From contig CANMFM010000004.1 in NCBI GenBank assembly GCA_947497175.1, positions 496,001-560,000 on the forward strand: a stretch of 64,000 nt of DNA, given 5' to 3'. The stretch comes from an uncultured Aquimarina sp. Its GTDB lineage: Bacteria; Bacteroidota; Bacteroidia; Flavobacteriales; Flavobacteriaceae. Below are positions 21,111 through 31,007 of this stretch, piece by piece (within the stretch, counting starts at the first letter, position 1; each line of letters begins with the position of its first letter). The notes beneath the pieces are model-generated. The model had not been told where the DNA came from and did no database searches. It saw only the letters and a program-made list of their open reading frames with translations. Both the position numbers and the translations under genes were made by a program.

Positions 21111-22181
21111 CTATTCTTTATAAATTCCGATAGTCAATTCTCCGTTGGCATTCATAGTAGCTCGATACATTCCTTCGGTATTAAATTCCATCGCAATATT
21201 ACCTTGATGATCAATGGCCACTATACCACCTGTACCTCCAAGTTTAGTAAGCTTTTTTTGAATTACTTCTTTAGATGCTTCTTCAAGCGAGATTTTTTTA
21301 TACTCCATCATCGCCGAAATATCATAGGCAACCATTCCGCGGATAAAATATTCTCCCCAACCCGTGCTAGAAACGGCACACGTTGCATTATTGGCGTAGG
21401 TACCTGCGCCAATAATAGGTGAATCTCCTATACGATTCCATTTTTTGGCAGTCATACCTCCTGTAGAGGTTCCTGCAGCAAGGTTTCCGTGTTTGTCGAG
21501 TGCTACACAGCCTACTGTTCCAAATTTAGAATCTTTTATCTCGGGATCATAAAAAGAAGTTGCACTTTTGGCGTCAGGATGCTCTGGGGCCTTTTTTACC
21601 TTTTTAAGAGCTTTCATTCGGTTTTCGGTATAAAAATACTTTGGGTCAACAATCTCTAGTTTTCTTTCTTTAGCAAATTGCTCTGCCCCTCTACCCGAAA
21701 GCATTACATGTGGCGAGTTAAGCATGACTTCTTTTGCCAGATTGATTGGGTTTTTTACTACTGAGACCCCGGCAACTGCACCCGCATTTAAGGTACTACC
21801 ATCCATAATTGAAGCATCCAACTCATTGATTTCATCATATGTAAAGACAGCTCCTTTTCCGGCATTAAACAATGGCGAGTCTTCAAGAACGTTGATTGTT
21901 TTTTCGACAGCCTCAAGACTAGTGCCTCCATTTTTAAGAATTGTATGCCCAGTTTTTATGGCTTCCTCTAACTTAGTTTTGTAAGCCGCTTCTTTTTCGG
22001 GTGTCATATTTTCTTTTAGAATAGTTCCTGCTCCTCCATGAATCACAATACCGAAGGTGTTAACAGTTGGTTTAGTATCTTGTTTTGTGGTATTTGATAA
22101 CACCGTTTCAGCAGTTCCTTTTGGTTGTTCTTTACATGCCAAGAACAAAGCAAAACTCAAAAAGATAAGTACCTTTTTCAT
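21111..22181 (-). CDS. Isoaspartyl peptidase/L-asparaginase (Ntn-hydrolase), putative lipoprotein
   Basis: GIVIHGGAGT, autoprocessing site region DSKFGTVGCVALDKHGNLAAGTSTGGMTAKKWNRIGDSPIIGAG; SFALFLAC lipobox. Confidence 0.93.
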   Translation of the reverse strand: MKKVLIFLSFALFLACKEQPKGTAETVLSNTTKQDTKPTVNTFGIVIHGGAGTILKENMTPEKEAAYKTKLEEAIKTGHTILKNGGTSLEAVEKTINVLEDSPLFNAGKGAVFTYDEINELDASIMDGSTLNAGAVAGVSVVKNPINLAKEVMLNSPHVMLSGRGAEQFAKERKLEIVDPKYFYTENRMKALKKVKKAPEHPDAKSATSFYDPEIKDSKFGTVGCVALDKHGNLAAGTSTGGMTAKKWNRIGDSPIIGAGTYANNATCAVSSTGWGEYFIRGMVAYDISAMMEYKKISLEEASKEVIQKKLTKLGGTGGIVAIDHQGNIAMEFNTEGMYRATMNANGELTIGIYKE

Positions 22182-22185
22182 ATGT

Positions 22186-23172
22186 TTAAGATAATTTGTG
22201 TTTACAATAATCTACCAGTGCAATTCTTCCCTGGAAAAATCTAAATGTTAAATGTATACTATTTCCGCCATTATCCTCTAAGCTTATAGATTTATTTAAC
22301 TCAAAATCACAGGGTTGATTAATACCGCCTTCGATTGCTATATTATCTGCATATAAAGCGAACCCTTTATCCAGCTTTTGCAAAGGTTCTATTTTACCAA
22401 GTATTCCCGGGATAGTTCCAGATTTATTAATGATTAATGAACCATAACCTTGAGTTTTTTCAATAACTACCTCAATATCTTCTCTTGGATTTATATTTTT
22501 GAGCATCACAGCCGGATACTCCGGGTGGGCAATTAATAACGTATACAACTTACGCGTTCTAATAATAAAATGTGCTAATCCTTTTTCATCAGAACTTCCC
22601 TCAAGATAAGTCGAATTGTTTGCTACGAGTACTGCCTTGGCATTTTTTACAGGATCTGCATCCTGACCTACTATCTTTATAGAAAAAATAAAAGGTTTGG
22701 CACTTATCATTGTAGAGAGTTTCGACCATCTTCTTCCAAAAAACGTTTGATCTTTTGTTAATTTCTTTTCGATCAAAATGGCTAATTCTTCTGGAGTTTT
22801 TTTTTGAAGATTGATGTACCCAATCGTTTTAAGAATTCCTGGGATTTCTGTATCATCAAACCTTGCGGGTAAGATGTACTCCCGACTTTCTTGAAACGCC
22901 CGAGCTTGCATCGAAACTCTCTCATGATTTGTCCATAATTTCTGATTGTAAAAACCCGATATAAAAAGCACCGTGTATTGAGCTTTATTTTGATAAATCT
23001 CTGATAAATATTCATATAGATTTTTACCCCATAGATTTGCTTCTTCAAACAAATCATAGAAAACTTTGATTCCTTTTTTCTTCAGGCTATTTGCAACTTC
23101 CTCTACATATGCCCGGTTCTCTCCCGCAAAAGAGAGCGCAACATCATACTCATAGCTGTTATTTCTCATCAC
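22186..23172 (-). CDS. TIR domain protein with C-terminal beta-sandwich-like extension
   Basis: N-terminus YDVALSFAGENRAYVEEVANSLKKKGIKVFYD...YTVLFISGFYNQKLWTNHERVSMQARAF...ILPARFDDTEIPGI matches the bacterial TIR pattern including the conserved Glu after W; the C-terminal half is not recognised beyond a carboxypeptidase-regulatory-like stretch. Confidence 0.88.
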   Translation of the reverse strand: MMRNNSYEYDVALSFAGENRAYVEEVANSLKKKGIKVFYDLFEEANLWGKNLYEYLSEIYQNKAQYTVLFISGFYNQKLWTNHERVSMQARAFQESREYILPARFDDTEIPGILKTIGYINLQKKTPEELAILIEKKLTKDQTFFGRRWSKLSTMISAKPFIFSIKIVGQDADPVKNAKAVLVANNSTYLEGSSDEKGLAHFIIRTRKLYTLLIAHPEYPAVMLKNINPREDIEVVIEKTQGYGSLIINKSGTIPGILGKIEPLQKLDKGFALYADNIAIEGGINQPCDFELNKSISLEDNGGNSIHLTFRFFQGRIALVDYCKHKLS

Positions 23173-23326
23173 TGACTTATTTTCTTTTTTAACCTAAAAC
23201 TGACATGTTCTTTTTTTCAAAAAAACCTCTACTACAAAATTACTTTCTTTATTTGGAAATATTCCATTTTTAATAGGAAATATTCCAACAAAAGTTTTAC
23301 TTTTAAACCGTAAAAAAACCGTACTC

Positions 23327-24400
23327 ATGAAACCGAAAAACCACATAAAAGGCAGGGGCGCACAAGAAAAAGTACATAATCGCTTCTCTAAAAATCAGTA
23401 TGAAACAAGAGACGATTTCTTAAATTATTGCCAAAAAGAAGGAGAGCAAATCGACAGGTATCAAACTACCTTTATCGAAACATTTCCTAAAACGATTGTA
23501 AATAAAGTTACCAGCCCCGACGTTGGAATGATGTATTCGCTTAATCCATATCAGGGATGCGAACATGGGTGTGTATATTGCTATGCCCGCAACTCTCATG
23601 AGTACTGGGGGTATGGTGCAGGAATAGATTTTGAAAGCAAAATTTTAGTCAAAAAAAATGCGCCTGAGCTATTAGAGAAAAAATTAAGAAGTAAAAACTG
23701 GACGGCCTACCCTATTGCTCTTTCGGGAAATACAGATTGCTATCAACCTATCGAAAAAAAACTTAAGATCACACGACAGTTACTGGAAATATTCCTAAAA
23801 TATAAACACCCCGTTGGGATTATTACCAAAAACGCACTTATACAAAGGGATATTGACATCTTATCTGATTTATCCAAAGATAATCTGGTCTCAGTCTTTT
23901 TGTCAATTACCTCATTAAAGGAAGAAACCAGACGAATTTTAGAACCCAGGACAGCCAGTATAAAAAAGCGCTTGGAAACTCTGGAGAAATTAAATTCTGC
24001 CGGTATTCCGACACATGTAATGATGGCTCCAATAATTCCTTCGATTAATAGTCACGAAATTTTACCTCTTGCCGATGAAATATCTAAACGAGGGGCCAAA
24101 AGTATGGGATATACCATTGTACGACTTAATGGCGCTATTGGTAATATATTTACCAAATGGCTCGAAAACACTTTACCTGATAGAAAAGACAAAATCCTTC
24201 ATCAAATCATGGAATGTCATAATGGAACTCTTCATGATAGTGAATTTGGCAGAAGAATGAAGGGTTCTGGTATTATTGCCGATCAAATCCACCAACTCTT
24301 CACATTGGCCCGTAAAAAACATTTTCCGAGAACAGAGCAATTTCAATTAAACTGTGAGTTGCATAAATACTATAAAGATGGGCAGCTGAAGCTATTTTGA
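23327..24400 (+). CDS. PA0069-family radical SAM protein
   Basis: SLNPYQGCEHGCVYCYARNSHEYWG radical SAM Cx3Cx2C motif and family-typical N-terminus (KGRGAQ..NRF). Confidence 0.92.
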   Translation: MKPKNHIKGRGAQEKVHNRFSKNQYETRDDFLNYCQKEGEQIDRYQTTFIETFPKTIVNKVTSPDVGMMYSLNPYQGCEHGCVYCYARNSHEYWGYGAGIDFESKILVKKNAPELLEKKLRSKNWTAYPIALSGNTDCYQPIEKKLKITRQLLEIFLKYKHPVGIITKNALIQRDIDILSDLSKDNLVSVFLSITSLKEETRRILEPRTASIKKRLETLEKLNSAGIPTHVMMAPIIPSINSHEILPLADEISKRGAKSMGYTIVRLNGAIGNIFTKWLENTLPDRKDKILHQIMECHNGTLHDSEFGRRMKGSGIIADQIHQLFTLARKKHFPRTEQFQLNCELHKYYKDGQLKLF

Positions 24401-24905
24401 TTCTAGTATTCTCTTTTATGTCTGTTGTAATACCTAAATAATCGACAAAATAAAAAATTCTAACCTTCAGTTTAATAAACATTTAACGTAACCGCAAAGT
24501 TTTATGTCTGCAAAAAATGTAATTTTGGGCAACCAATTTAATGTAATATTACGGCTCTATTTCCAACAAAATAGCTAATCCAAAAAATTCTTAAAATGAA
24601 AACACCCCAACACTTTTCAGGAATACGTAGCAGTGTTTCAATTCTCCTGCTATGTAGCAATATGCAATGCCAAAATTAATTAAAGTTAACGCTTCGGTAA
24701 AACGTTAAATACGTATCGCGCACCTATTTCACATGGTATTAAACCCCTTCAGGGGCTATTGTACATTCTTTGTGATTACATGACATTTTTAGATCACATA
24801 ATTCAATATTAATTATAAAATTGAGACAAATTCCTCTCAACATCCTTTAGCACAAAAACCAATTTACTTAAATATGTATACAATTAACTCTTAAAACCTA
24901 AACAT

Positions 24906-26897
24906 ATGAAACGTATTTTTACATTCGTCGTCATTTTATTAATGATCTCCCCTTTTTTTGCCCAATCCCAAAACATTAAACCTAAACATCAAATTACCTT
25001 AGCAAAGACATCTGGACAAGCTTTTGAAGAAGTATCTTTTTTTAGCCTAAAAACCCAAAAAAACCAAGTTCAAATCCCAAAAGAATTTAAAAATTACACC
25101 ATTCTTTCGATGAACAAGGCTGCTATGAAAAGTTTTACTTCTTCAGCTCCAGAAACTATGAGTTTTTCTTTACCAGGAAAAAAAAACTCTATGTTACTAG
25201 AACTGGTAAAAGTCAACATCTTTACAGATGATTTTTCGATCGTAGAAATGCCCTCAGAAAACGTCATAAAACCCAAAAATAAGGTATTACATTATAGAGG
25301 CATTGTAAAAAATAGTCCAAACTCAATTGCTGCGATTACTATTGTCGATCAAGAAATCTCAGGAATCATAAGTCTTGAGGATGAAGTCGGAAATCTGGTC
25401 CTTGGCAAATTAGACGCCAGTCGGGATCATATCCTATATGCAGATAAAGACATTAGTCATCTCAACAACTTTGTTTGCAAAACTAATGATTCTTACAAAA
25501 GAGCATTAAAGGAAACTAATGTTTCTAAACAAGCACCTGCAGCCAATGCAACCAAATGTCCAGGGATCTTTTTTGATATTGCCAATGACATCGTGAGAGA
25601 TAAAGGCGGCTCTCAAGGGGCTTCAAACTATATTCAATCGATTTTTAATCAGGTTGCCATTCTGTATAATAATGAAGACGTGAATATCAAAATTTCAGGA
25701 ATTAGAACCTGGACCTCAACCGCACCCTTCAATAACCTTAATAATTATCGAAGTTACAGGAATCAAAATGGTTTTAATGGAGACCTTGGGCACTTTGTTA
25801 CCTACAATTATTCTGGTGGCGTGGCGTGGCTCAACGGGTTGTGTGGTTCATATCTATATGGACTATCCGGGATTAATCGTAGTTACAATAATGTCCCAAG
25901 GTATTCATGGACGGTAAATGTTATTGCTCATGAATTAGGTCACAATTTCGGATCAAATCATACTCATTCTTGTGCTTGGAATGGCAATAACACTGCTATT
26001 GACGGCTGTTACACTACTGAAGGCGGGTGTAGCAGACCTGGAATCCCATCTAATGGAGGAACGATCATGAGTTACTGTCATTTGACAAGTACTGGAATTA
26101 ATTTAACAAAAGGGTTTGGACCTCAACCCGGAAATGTAATTCGCAGCACTATTAATAGAGCAAATTGTGTAGACACTTGCGATGGCGGTGGAGGAGGTGA
26201 TGAAGTAAGTTGCACCGGTATTGAAGAATGGTCGGATAGCGTAAACTATACAGCGGGAGACAAAGTAACCTATCAAGGAAAATTATTTGAAAGAACTGAA
26301 AATAATGGATGGAACGAGTTGGGTACTTGTAGTCAAGACCTATGTTATGGAGTTGATCAATGGTCATCCAACACAAGTTATTCTCCCGGAGATCTTGTTG
26401 TGTATCAAGGAACATTATTTAAAAGAAATGAAAATAATGGATGGGATACTTTAGGAGACTGCGGAAACAATAGCAATCCTTGTTCAGGAATAGACAACTG
26501 GTCAGAAAATGTAAATTATAGTGCAGGCGACAGAGTTGTTTATCAAGGAACACTTTTTGAATGGAATGGAAATGAATGGATAGAAATTGCAACTTGCGCC
26601 ACTACACAAGCATCACTTCCAGGTGCTTCTAGCGTTCCAAAGACCGCTACTGTAATGGTATATCCTAATCCTGCTACAGATTATTTACACATAACAATAA
26701 ATAATTTGCGAGATAACGCATCGATTGTTATAAAAAACATCCAAGGTAAGAATGTTATTACCAAACTTATCAAAGAAGAATCTCCTAATGGAAGTATCAA
26801 AGAAACACTTAATATTCAATCATTACACAGTGGTGTGTATTTTATACAAATCATCACTAACGGGTCCATAATTAACAAGAAGATTACTATTAAGTAA
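24906..26897 (+). CDS. Secreted reprolysin-like zinc metalloprotease with three CBM5/12-like modules and T9SS C-terminal sorting domain
   Basis: Signal peptide; HELGHNFGSNH zinc motif with Met-turn IMSYCH; three W..xxxYxxGDxVxYQGxLFxxxxN repeats; C-terminal VYPNPATDYLHI...GVYFIQIITNGSIINKKITIK. Confidence 0.92.
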   Translation: MKRIFTFVVILLMISPFFAQSQNIKPKHQITLAKTSGQAFEEVSFFSLKTQKNQVQIPKEFKNYTILSMNKAAMKSFTSSAPETMSFSLPGKKNSMLLELVKVNIFTDDFSIVEMPSENVIKPKNKVLHYRGIVKNSPNSIAAITIVDQEISGIISLEDEVGNLVLGKLDASRDHILYADKDISHLNNFVCKTNDSYKRALKETNVSKQAPAANATKCPGIFFDIANDIVRDKGGSQGASNYIQSIFNQVAILYNNEDVNIKISGIRTWTSTAPFNNLNNYRSYRNQNGFNGDLGHFVTYNYSGGVAWLNGLCGSYLYGLSGINRSYNNVPRYSWTVNVIAHELGHNFGSNHTHSCAWNGNNTAIDGCYTTEGGCSRPGIPSNGGTIMSYCHLTSTGINLTKGFGPQPGNVIRSTINRANCVDTCDGGGGGDEVSCTGIEEWSDSVNYTAGDKVTYQGKLFERTENNGWNELGTCSQDLCYGVDQWSSNTSYSPGDLVVYQGTLFKRNENNGWDTLGDCGNNSNPCSGIDNWSENVNYSAGDRVVYQGTLFEWNGNEWIEIATCATTQASLPGASSVPKTATVMVYPNPATDYLHITINNLRDNASIVIKNIQGKNVITKLIKEESPNGSIKETLNIQSLHSGVYFIQIITNGSIINKKITIK

Positions 26898-26965
26898 CAT
26901 ACGTCAAAATGACAATAAGGGTATGTATTCTCATGCATACCCTTTAATTCTCAACAAGCAATATC

Positions 26966-29900
26966 ATGATACTATTTAAAAAAACACCCTCTACTAAAAA
27001 AAGAATTTTTCTATTTACAGTATTCTTTTTAATACTTTCTATAAGTCATCAGGTTTTCTCACAGGAACTTTTTGAACTTATGCAGGAAAAGAATATAAAA
27101 GTCAATAAGCTTGAGCGCATCGGAAACAAATATTACAAAAATCACTCGACTGGAAAAGGGAGTGGTTACAAGCTATACATGCGAAACTTATATTGGGCTA
27201 AAAGAAATGCAGACGGCAATGGCCGGGTGATTAGTGCTAGCGAAGTGGTAGACGAATGTAAAAAGTTTCATGCTGCCTATCAAAACACAACATCAACAAC
27301 AACAAAAAATGCTCAAAGAAATACAGGTTGGACTGAGTTGGGCCCCTTTAATTGGTCTAGAACTTCGAGTTGGACACCAGGTCTGGGAAGAATTACCGCT
27401 ATCGCGGTTGAGCCACTACAACAAAAAATTATTTATGCCGGATCTCCAGGAGGAGGTATTTGGAAATCTGTTGATGCTGGTCAAAATTGGACTCCTCTTG
27501 GTGATCGTATGTTCAGCATGTCTATTTGGTCTATTGCAATCGATCCAAATAATGCTAATGTCGTCTATCTGGGAAATGCTGCTGGTCAGATTATGAAATC
27601 AACCAATGCTGGAAATTCATGGACAGAAATCTATAGTGTAAGAGGTACCCCTAGAAGAATTCTTATCCATCCAAATAGCAATTTACTTTTTATTGGCACT
27701 ACTGAAGCCCTATATCGATCTACGAATGCAGGGAGTAGTTTTAGTGTAGTACTCAATTCAAGAGCCGAGGATGTAGAGTTTAAACCCAACAACACTAATG
27801 TTGTATACGCATGTGGAAATAGCTTTTACCGCTCTAATAACGGGGGTAGTTCCTTTAGCAGGATATCTAACGGAATCGCAAGAACAGAACGTATGAAAAT
27901 GGCAGTGACTCCGGCCAATCCAAATGCCATCTATATAGTTCAAAAAAGAGGTAGTAGTTTTGGGTATTTATACAGATCCTTAAATGGAGGGTCAAGTTTT
28001 ACAGTACGGGCTAGTTATACATCTATATCAACCAATCAAGTATATTTTACTCAGGCATCTCGAGATATGGCGATTGCAGTTTCTAATACAAATGCTGATG
28101 AAGTACATCTGGGAGGAATGGATTATTCGCGATCATTAAATGGCGGTTCAAGCTTTACAAAACTAGCTACATGGAGTAACCCGGGAGACCGGTCTTATGT
28201 CCATGCCGATATAGAAGTTATGCACTACATCAATGGCACTATATATGTCGGAAGCGATGGAGGTATTTTCAGAAGTCAAAACCGAGGAGATAATATGACG
28301 GATTTAACACAAGGAGGTTTAGCCGTTAAACAGTATTATCGTATCGGAGGTGCAGCAACAGATGCCAATATGATCGTAGGAGGGTCTCAGGATAATGGTA
28401 CAAATATAATGAACGGGACGAATCGAAAATTTAAGGAATGGCTAGGAGCAGATGGCATGGAGTGTTTTATAGATCATAAAAATAAAAATGTTGTATATGG
28501 TACTGTTCAATTTGGTTCTCTTTATAAAAGTACAAATGGTGGAAATAGTATTGGAAATATAAGCAAACCTGGAAACTTCAGCGGTGAATGGGTTACTCCT
28601 TTTACGATGGACCCTATCGATAATAATAAAATTTATGTTGGATATAGAGATTTATACAGAAGTAATAATGGTGGCAGCCAAAACAGCTGGAGAAATATTA
28701 CCTCAAGCATTAATCTAGGTGGTAATCTTGATGAAATGGCGATAGCAGCTTCTAACAATAATTATATCTATATAGCACAAGAAGGTAGGGTTTGGAGAAC
28801 CAAAAATGGACAAAGCAATACGCCAACCTGGACCGAGGTAAGCAACTTTAGAGGAGACGTAAATTTCATAACGGTAGATCCAAACAATCCAGAACGTGTA
28901 GCAATAGCTGCAACAGGATCAAGAGTATATATCTCAACAAATGCAGGAAACTCATGGACAAATATTCGTGGTAACTTACCCCGCATATCCGCACAATGCT
29001 TGGTTTTTGATGATACCTCTGCAAACGGTTTATATGTAGGCATGCAATCTGGTGTCTACTATATCAATGATGATCTTAGCTCTTGGGTACCTTTTTCGAC
29101 CAACTTACCGGGAGTACAGACTTCTGACCTTGAAATTCATTACGGTAGTCGAAAAATTCGGGTTGCTACTTATGGGCGCGGCATCTGGGAATCTGACCTC
29201 TACAATGAAGATGCTAACCCCGATACGATCAATCCCCCATCTGATCTTACCGCACAGATCAATGAAAAAAATGTTTCGCTGACCTGGAAAGATAATTCGA
29301 GTAATGAGAATGGTTTTACGATTCAAAGAAATGACGGAAGCGGTTTTGAACGCATCACCTATGTAACAACAGGTGTTCAAACCTTTACTGATACCAATTT
29401 AGAAAATGGAACGTACTCGTACCGGGTGAGAGCTTATGACAACGATAGCTATTCGGATTTTTCGAATACTATTCAAGTAGAAATTGGAAATAATCCTCCA
29501 GATGTACTAGATGATTGTACGGGCTGCGTTGTGTATGATACCAATAGTGAAGAAACTACCAACGCAAATCATGAAAAAGAAAAGGCCGCCGATGGAGATC
29601 CAAATACATATTGGCATTCAAACTGGTATGATGATAACACTTCACATCCGCACTTTATCGCTATTGATCTTGGAGAAGAAAAAGATTTGGTAGGATTTTC
29701 TTATCAAGGAAGACAAAGCGGTACCACTGGGATGGTTAAAGATTACATTTTGTTTGGATGGGATGGTACCAGCTGGCAACAATTATCGTCAGGAACATTT
29801 CAAAAATCAACATTAAAACAAACCGTTGAATTTGAAAAATTTCGATCTAGGTACATCTACTTTAGGGCCTTATCTGAAGTCGATGATAAAAGATGGGCTT

Positions 29901-30247
29901 CTGTGGCAGAATTAACAGTGAGATATACTTCATCTCAAAACACTACAAGACTGGCAAATCAAGACATTATAAATACTGAGCGACCTCTGGTAGATGTAAC
30001 CGATTTTGATGGTATAAAGGTGTTTCCGGTTCCCTTCAAAAATAAACTTACCATTAAAGGGGTCTCGTCTAAAAAAGCAATGCGTTCAATAAAGCTTATT
30101 AGTGCAAATGGCGTTGCTCAAAAGACAAAAGCTACAGTAGAAGAAAACACTATAACTTTAGATACAGATCAGTTACCAAATGGATTTTATGTCTTGCATA
30201 TTTTCCAGAACGGAATCAAAAAAAGCATCAAGGTTTTTAAGAAGTAA
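26966..30247 (+). CDS. Secreted BNR/VPS10 (sortilin-like) beta-propeller protein with FN3 and F5/8-type C domains and T9SS sorting domain
   Basis: Repeated STNAGNSW/SxNGGSSF BNR motifs, FN3 region (PPSDLTAQINEKNVSLTWKDNSSNENGF), discoidin-like region (KAADGDPNTYWHSNW...HFIAIDLG), and C-terminal KVFPVPFKNKLTI...GFYVLHIFQNG..KSIKVFKK. Confidence 0.88.
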   Translation: MILFKKTPSTKKRIFLFTVFFLILSISHQVFSQELFELMQEKNIKVNKLERIGNKYYKNHSTGKGSGYKLYMRNLYWAKRNADGNGRVISASEVVDECKKFHAAYQNTTSTTTKNAQRNTGWTELGPFNWSRTSSWTPGLGRITAIAVEPLQQKIIYAGSPGGGIWKSVDAGQNWTPLGDRMFSMSIWSIAIDPNNANVVYLGNAAGQIMKSTNAGNSWTEIYSVRGTPRRILIHPNSNLLFIGTTEALYRSTNAGSSFSVVLNSRAEDVEFKPNNTNVVYACGNSFYRSNNGGSSFSRISNGIARTERMKMAVTPANPNAIYIVQKRGSSFGYLYRSLNGGSSFTVRASYTSISTNQVYFTQASRDMAIAVSNTNADEVHLGGMDYSRSLNGGSSFTKLATWSNPGDRSYVHADIEVMHYINGTIYVGSDGGIFRSQNRGDNMTDLTQGGLAVKQYYRIGGAATDANMIVGGSQDNGTNIMNGTNRKFKEWLGADGMECFIDHKNKNVVYGTVQFGSLYKSTNGGNSIGNISKPGNFSGEWVTPFTMDPIDNNKIYVGYRDLYRSNNGGSQNSWRNITSSINLGGNLDEMAIAASNNNYIYIAQEGRVWRTKNGQSNTPTWTEVSNFRGDVNFITVDPNNPERVAIAATGSRVYISTNAGNSWTNIRGNLPRISAQCLVFDDTSANGLYVGMQSGVYYINDDLSSWVPFSTNLPGVQTSDLEIHYGSRKIRVATYGRGIWESDLYNEDANPDTINPPSDLTAQINEKNVSLTWKDNSSNENGFTIQRNDGSGFERITYVTTGVQTFTDTNLENGTYSYRVRAYDNDSYSDFSNTIQVEIGNNPPDVLDDCTGCVVYDTNSEETTNANHEKEKAADGDPNTYWHSNWYDDNTSHPHFIAIDLGEEKDLVGFSYQGRQSGTTGMVKDYILFGWDGTSWQQLSSGTFQKSTLKQTVEFEKFRSRYIYFRALSEVDDKRWASVAELTVRYTSSQNTTRLANQDIINTERPLVDVTDFDGIKVFPVPFKNKLTIKGVSSKKAMRSIKLISANGVAQKTKATVEENTITLDTDQLPNGFYVLHIFQNGIKKSIKVFKK

Positions 30248-30265
30248 ACTGGTGCTTGAACTTGA

Positions 30266-30334
30266 TATTTCCAGCATTAAAAACCAGAGTCGATACTTTA
30301 AAAGTATCGACTCTGGTTTTTAATGCTGGAAATA
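30266..30334. terminator. Very long perfect inverted repeat (34-bp arms, 1-nt loop) between convergent genes; putative bidirectional terminator
   Basis: TATTTCCAGCATTAAAAACCAGAGTCGATACTTT-A-AAAGTATCGACTCTGGTTTTTAATGCTGGAAATA. Confidence 0.8.
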
Positions 30335-30347
30335 ACGATTACGTGAT

Positions 30348-30998
30348 CTATTCTATTTCCCATTCTTTATAAAACTGATCAAGAAACTGCGTCATAAAAG
30401 TATGTCGCTGTTGTGCCATTTGTTTACCGCTTTTAGTATTCATAAGGTCTTTTAGTAGTAACAATTTTTCATAAAAATGATTAATTGTTGGTGCGGTAGA
30501 GTTTTTATACTCTTCTTTAGTCATAGTAAGATTGGGCAGCACATCAGGGTCATATAAGGGCCTATTCTTAAAACCTCCATAATTAAAACATCTTGCAATA
30601 CCAATTGCACCTAGCGCATCTAACCTATCGGCATCTTGAATAACGTCGAGTTCTCTGGATTTGAATATTTGATCTGTATTGCCTCCTTTAAAAGAAATGT
30701 TTTCAATAATCAACACCACATGATCTATGATTTCTTTTTTTACACCCAGGTCTTCAAGAAAATTTTTGGCAACTTTTGGACCTACAGTCTCATCTCCATG
30801 ATGAAACTTAGAGTCTGCAATATCATGCAACAACGCTCCTAATCCGGTAACCAGCGGATCGACATTCTCATCTTTTGCAATCAAAACAGCATTTTTAAAA
30901 ACTCTCTCTGTATGAAACCAATCATGGCCTCCTTCGGCATTTTTGAGAGTCTTTTTAACAAAAACTATTGTGCTCTCTATAATTTCTGAAGACTTCAC
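30348..30998 (-). CDS. HD domain phosphohydrolase
   Basis: GHDWFHTERVFKNA, LGALLHDIADSKFHHGD, DADRLDALGAIGIAR. Confidence 0.9.
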   Translation of the reverse strand: MKSSEIIESTIVFVKKTLKNAEGGHDWFHTERVFKNAVLIAKDENVDPLVTGLGALLHDIADSKFHHGDETVGPKVAKNFLEDLGVKKEIIDHVVLIIENISFKGGNTDQIFKSRELDVIQDADRLDALGAIGIARCFNYGGFKNRPLYDPDVLPNLTMTKEEYKNSTAPTINHFYEKLLLLKDLMNTKSGKQMAQQRHTFMTQFLDQFYKEWEIE

Positions 30999-31007
30999 GA
31001 CCCAATA

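Noticed and set aside
24401-24905. Possible CRISPR or tandem-repeat array in the long intergenic region
   Set aside because: No regularly spaced repeats seen; no CRISPR array or cas genes found by eye anywhere in the window.
26212-26600. Repetitive DNA in the metalloprotease gene as a mobile or CRISPR-like repeat
   Set aside because: Repeats are in frame and encode protein modules.
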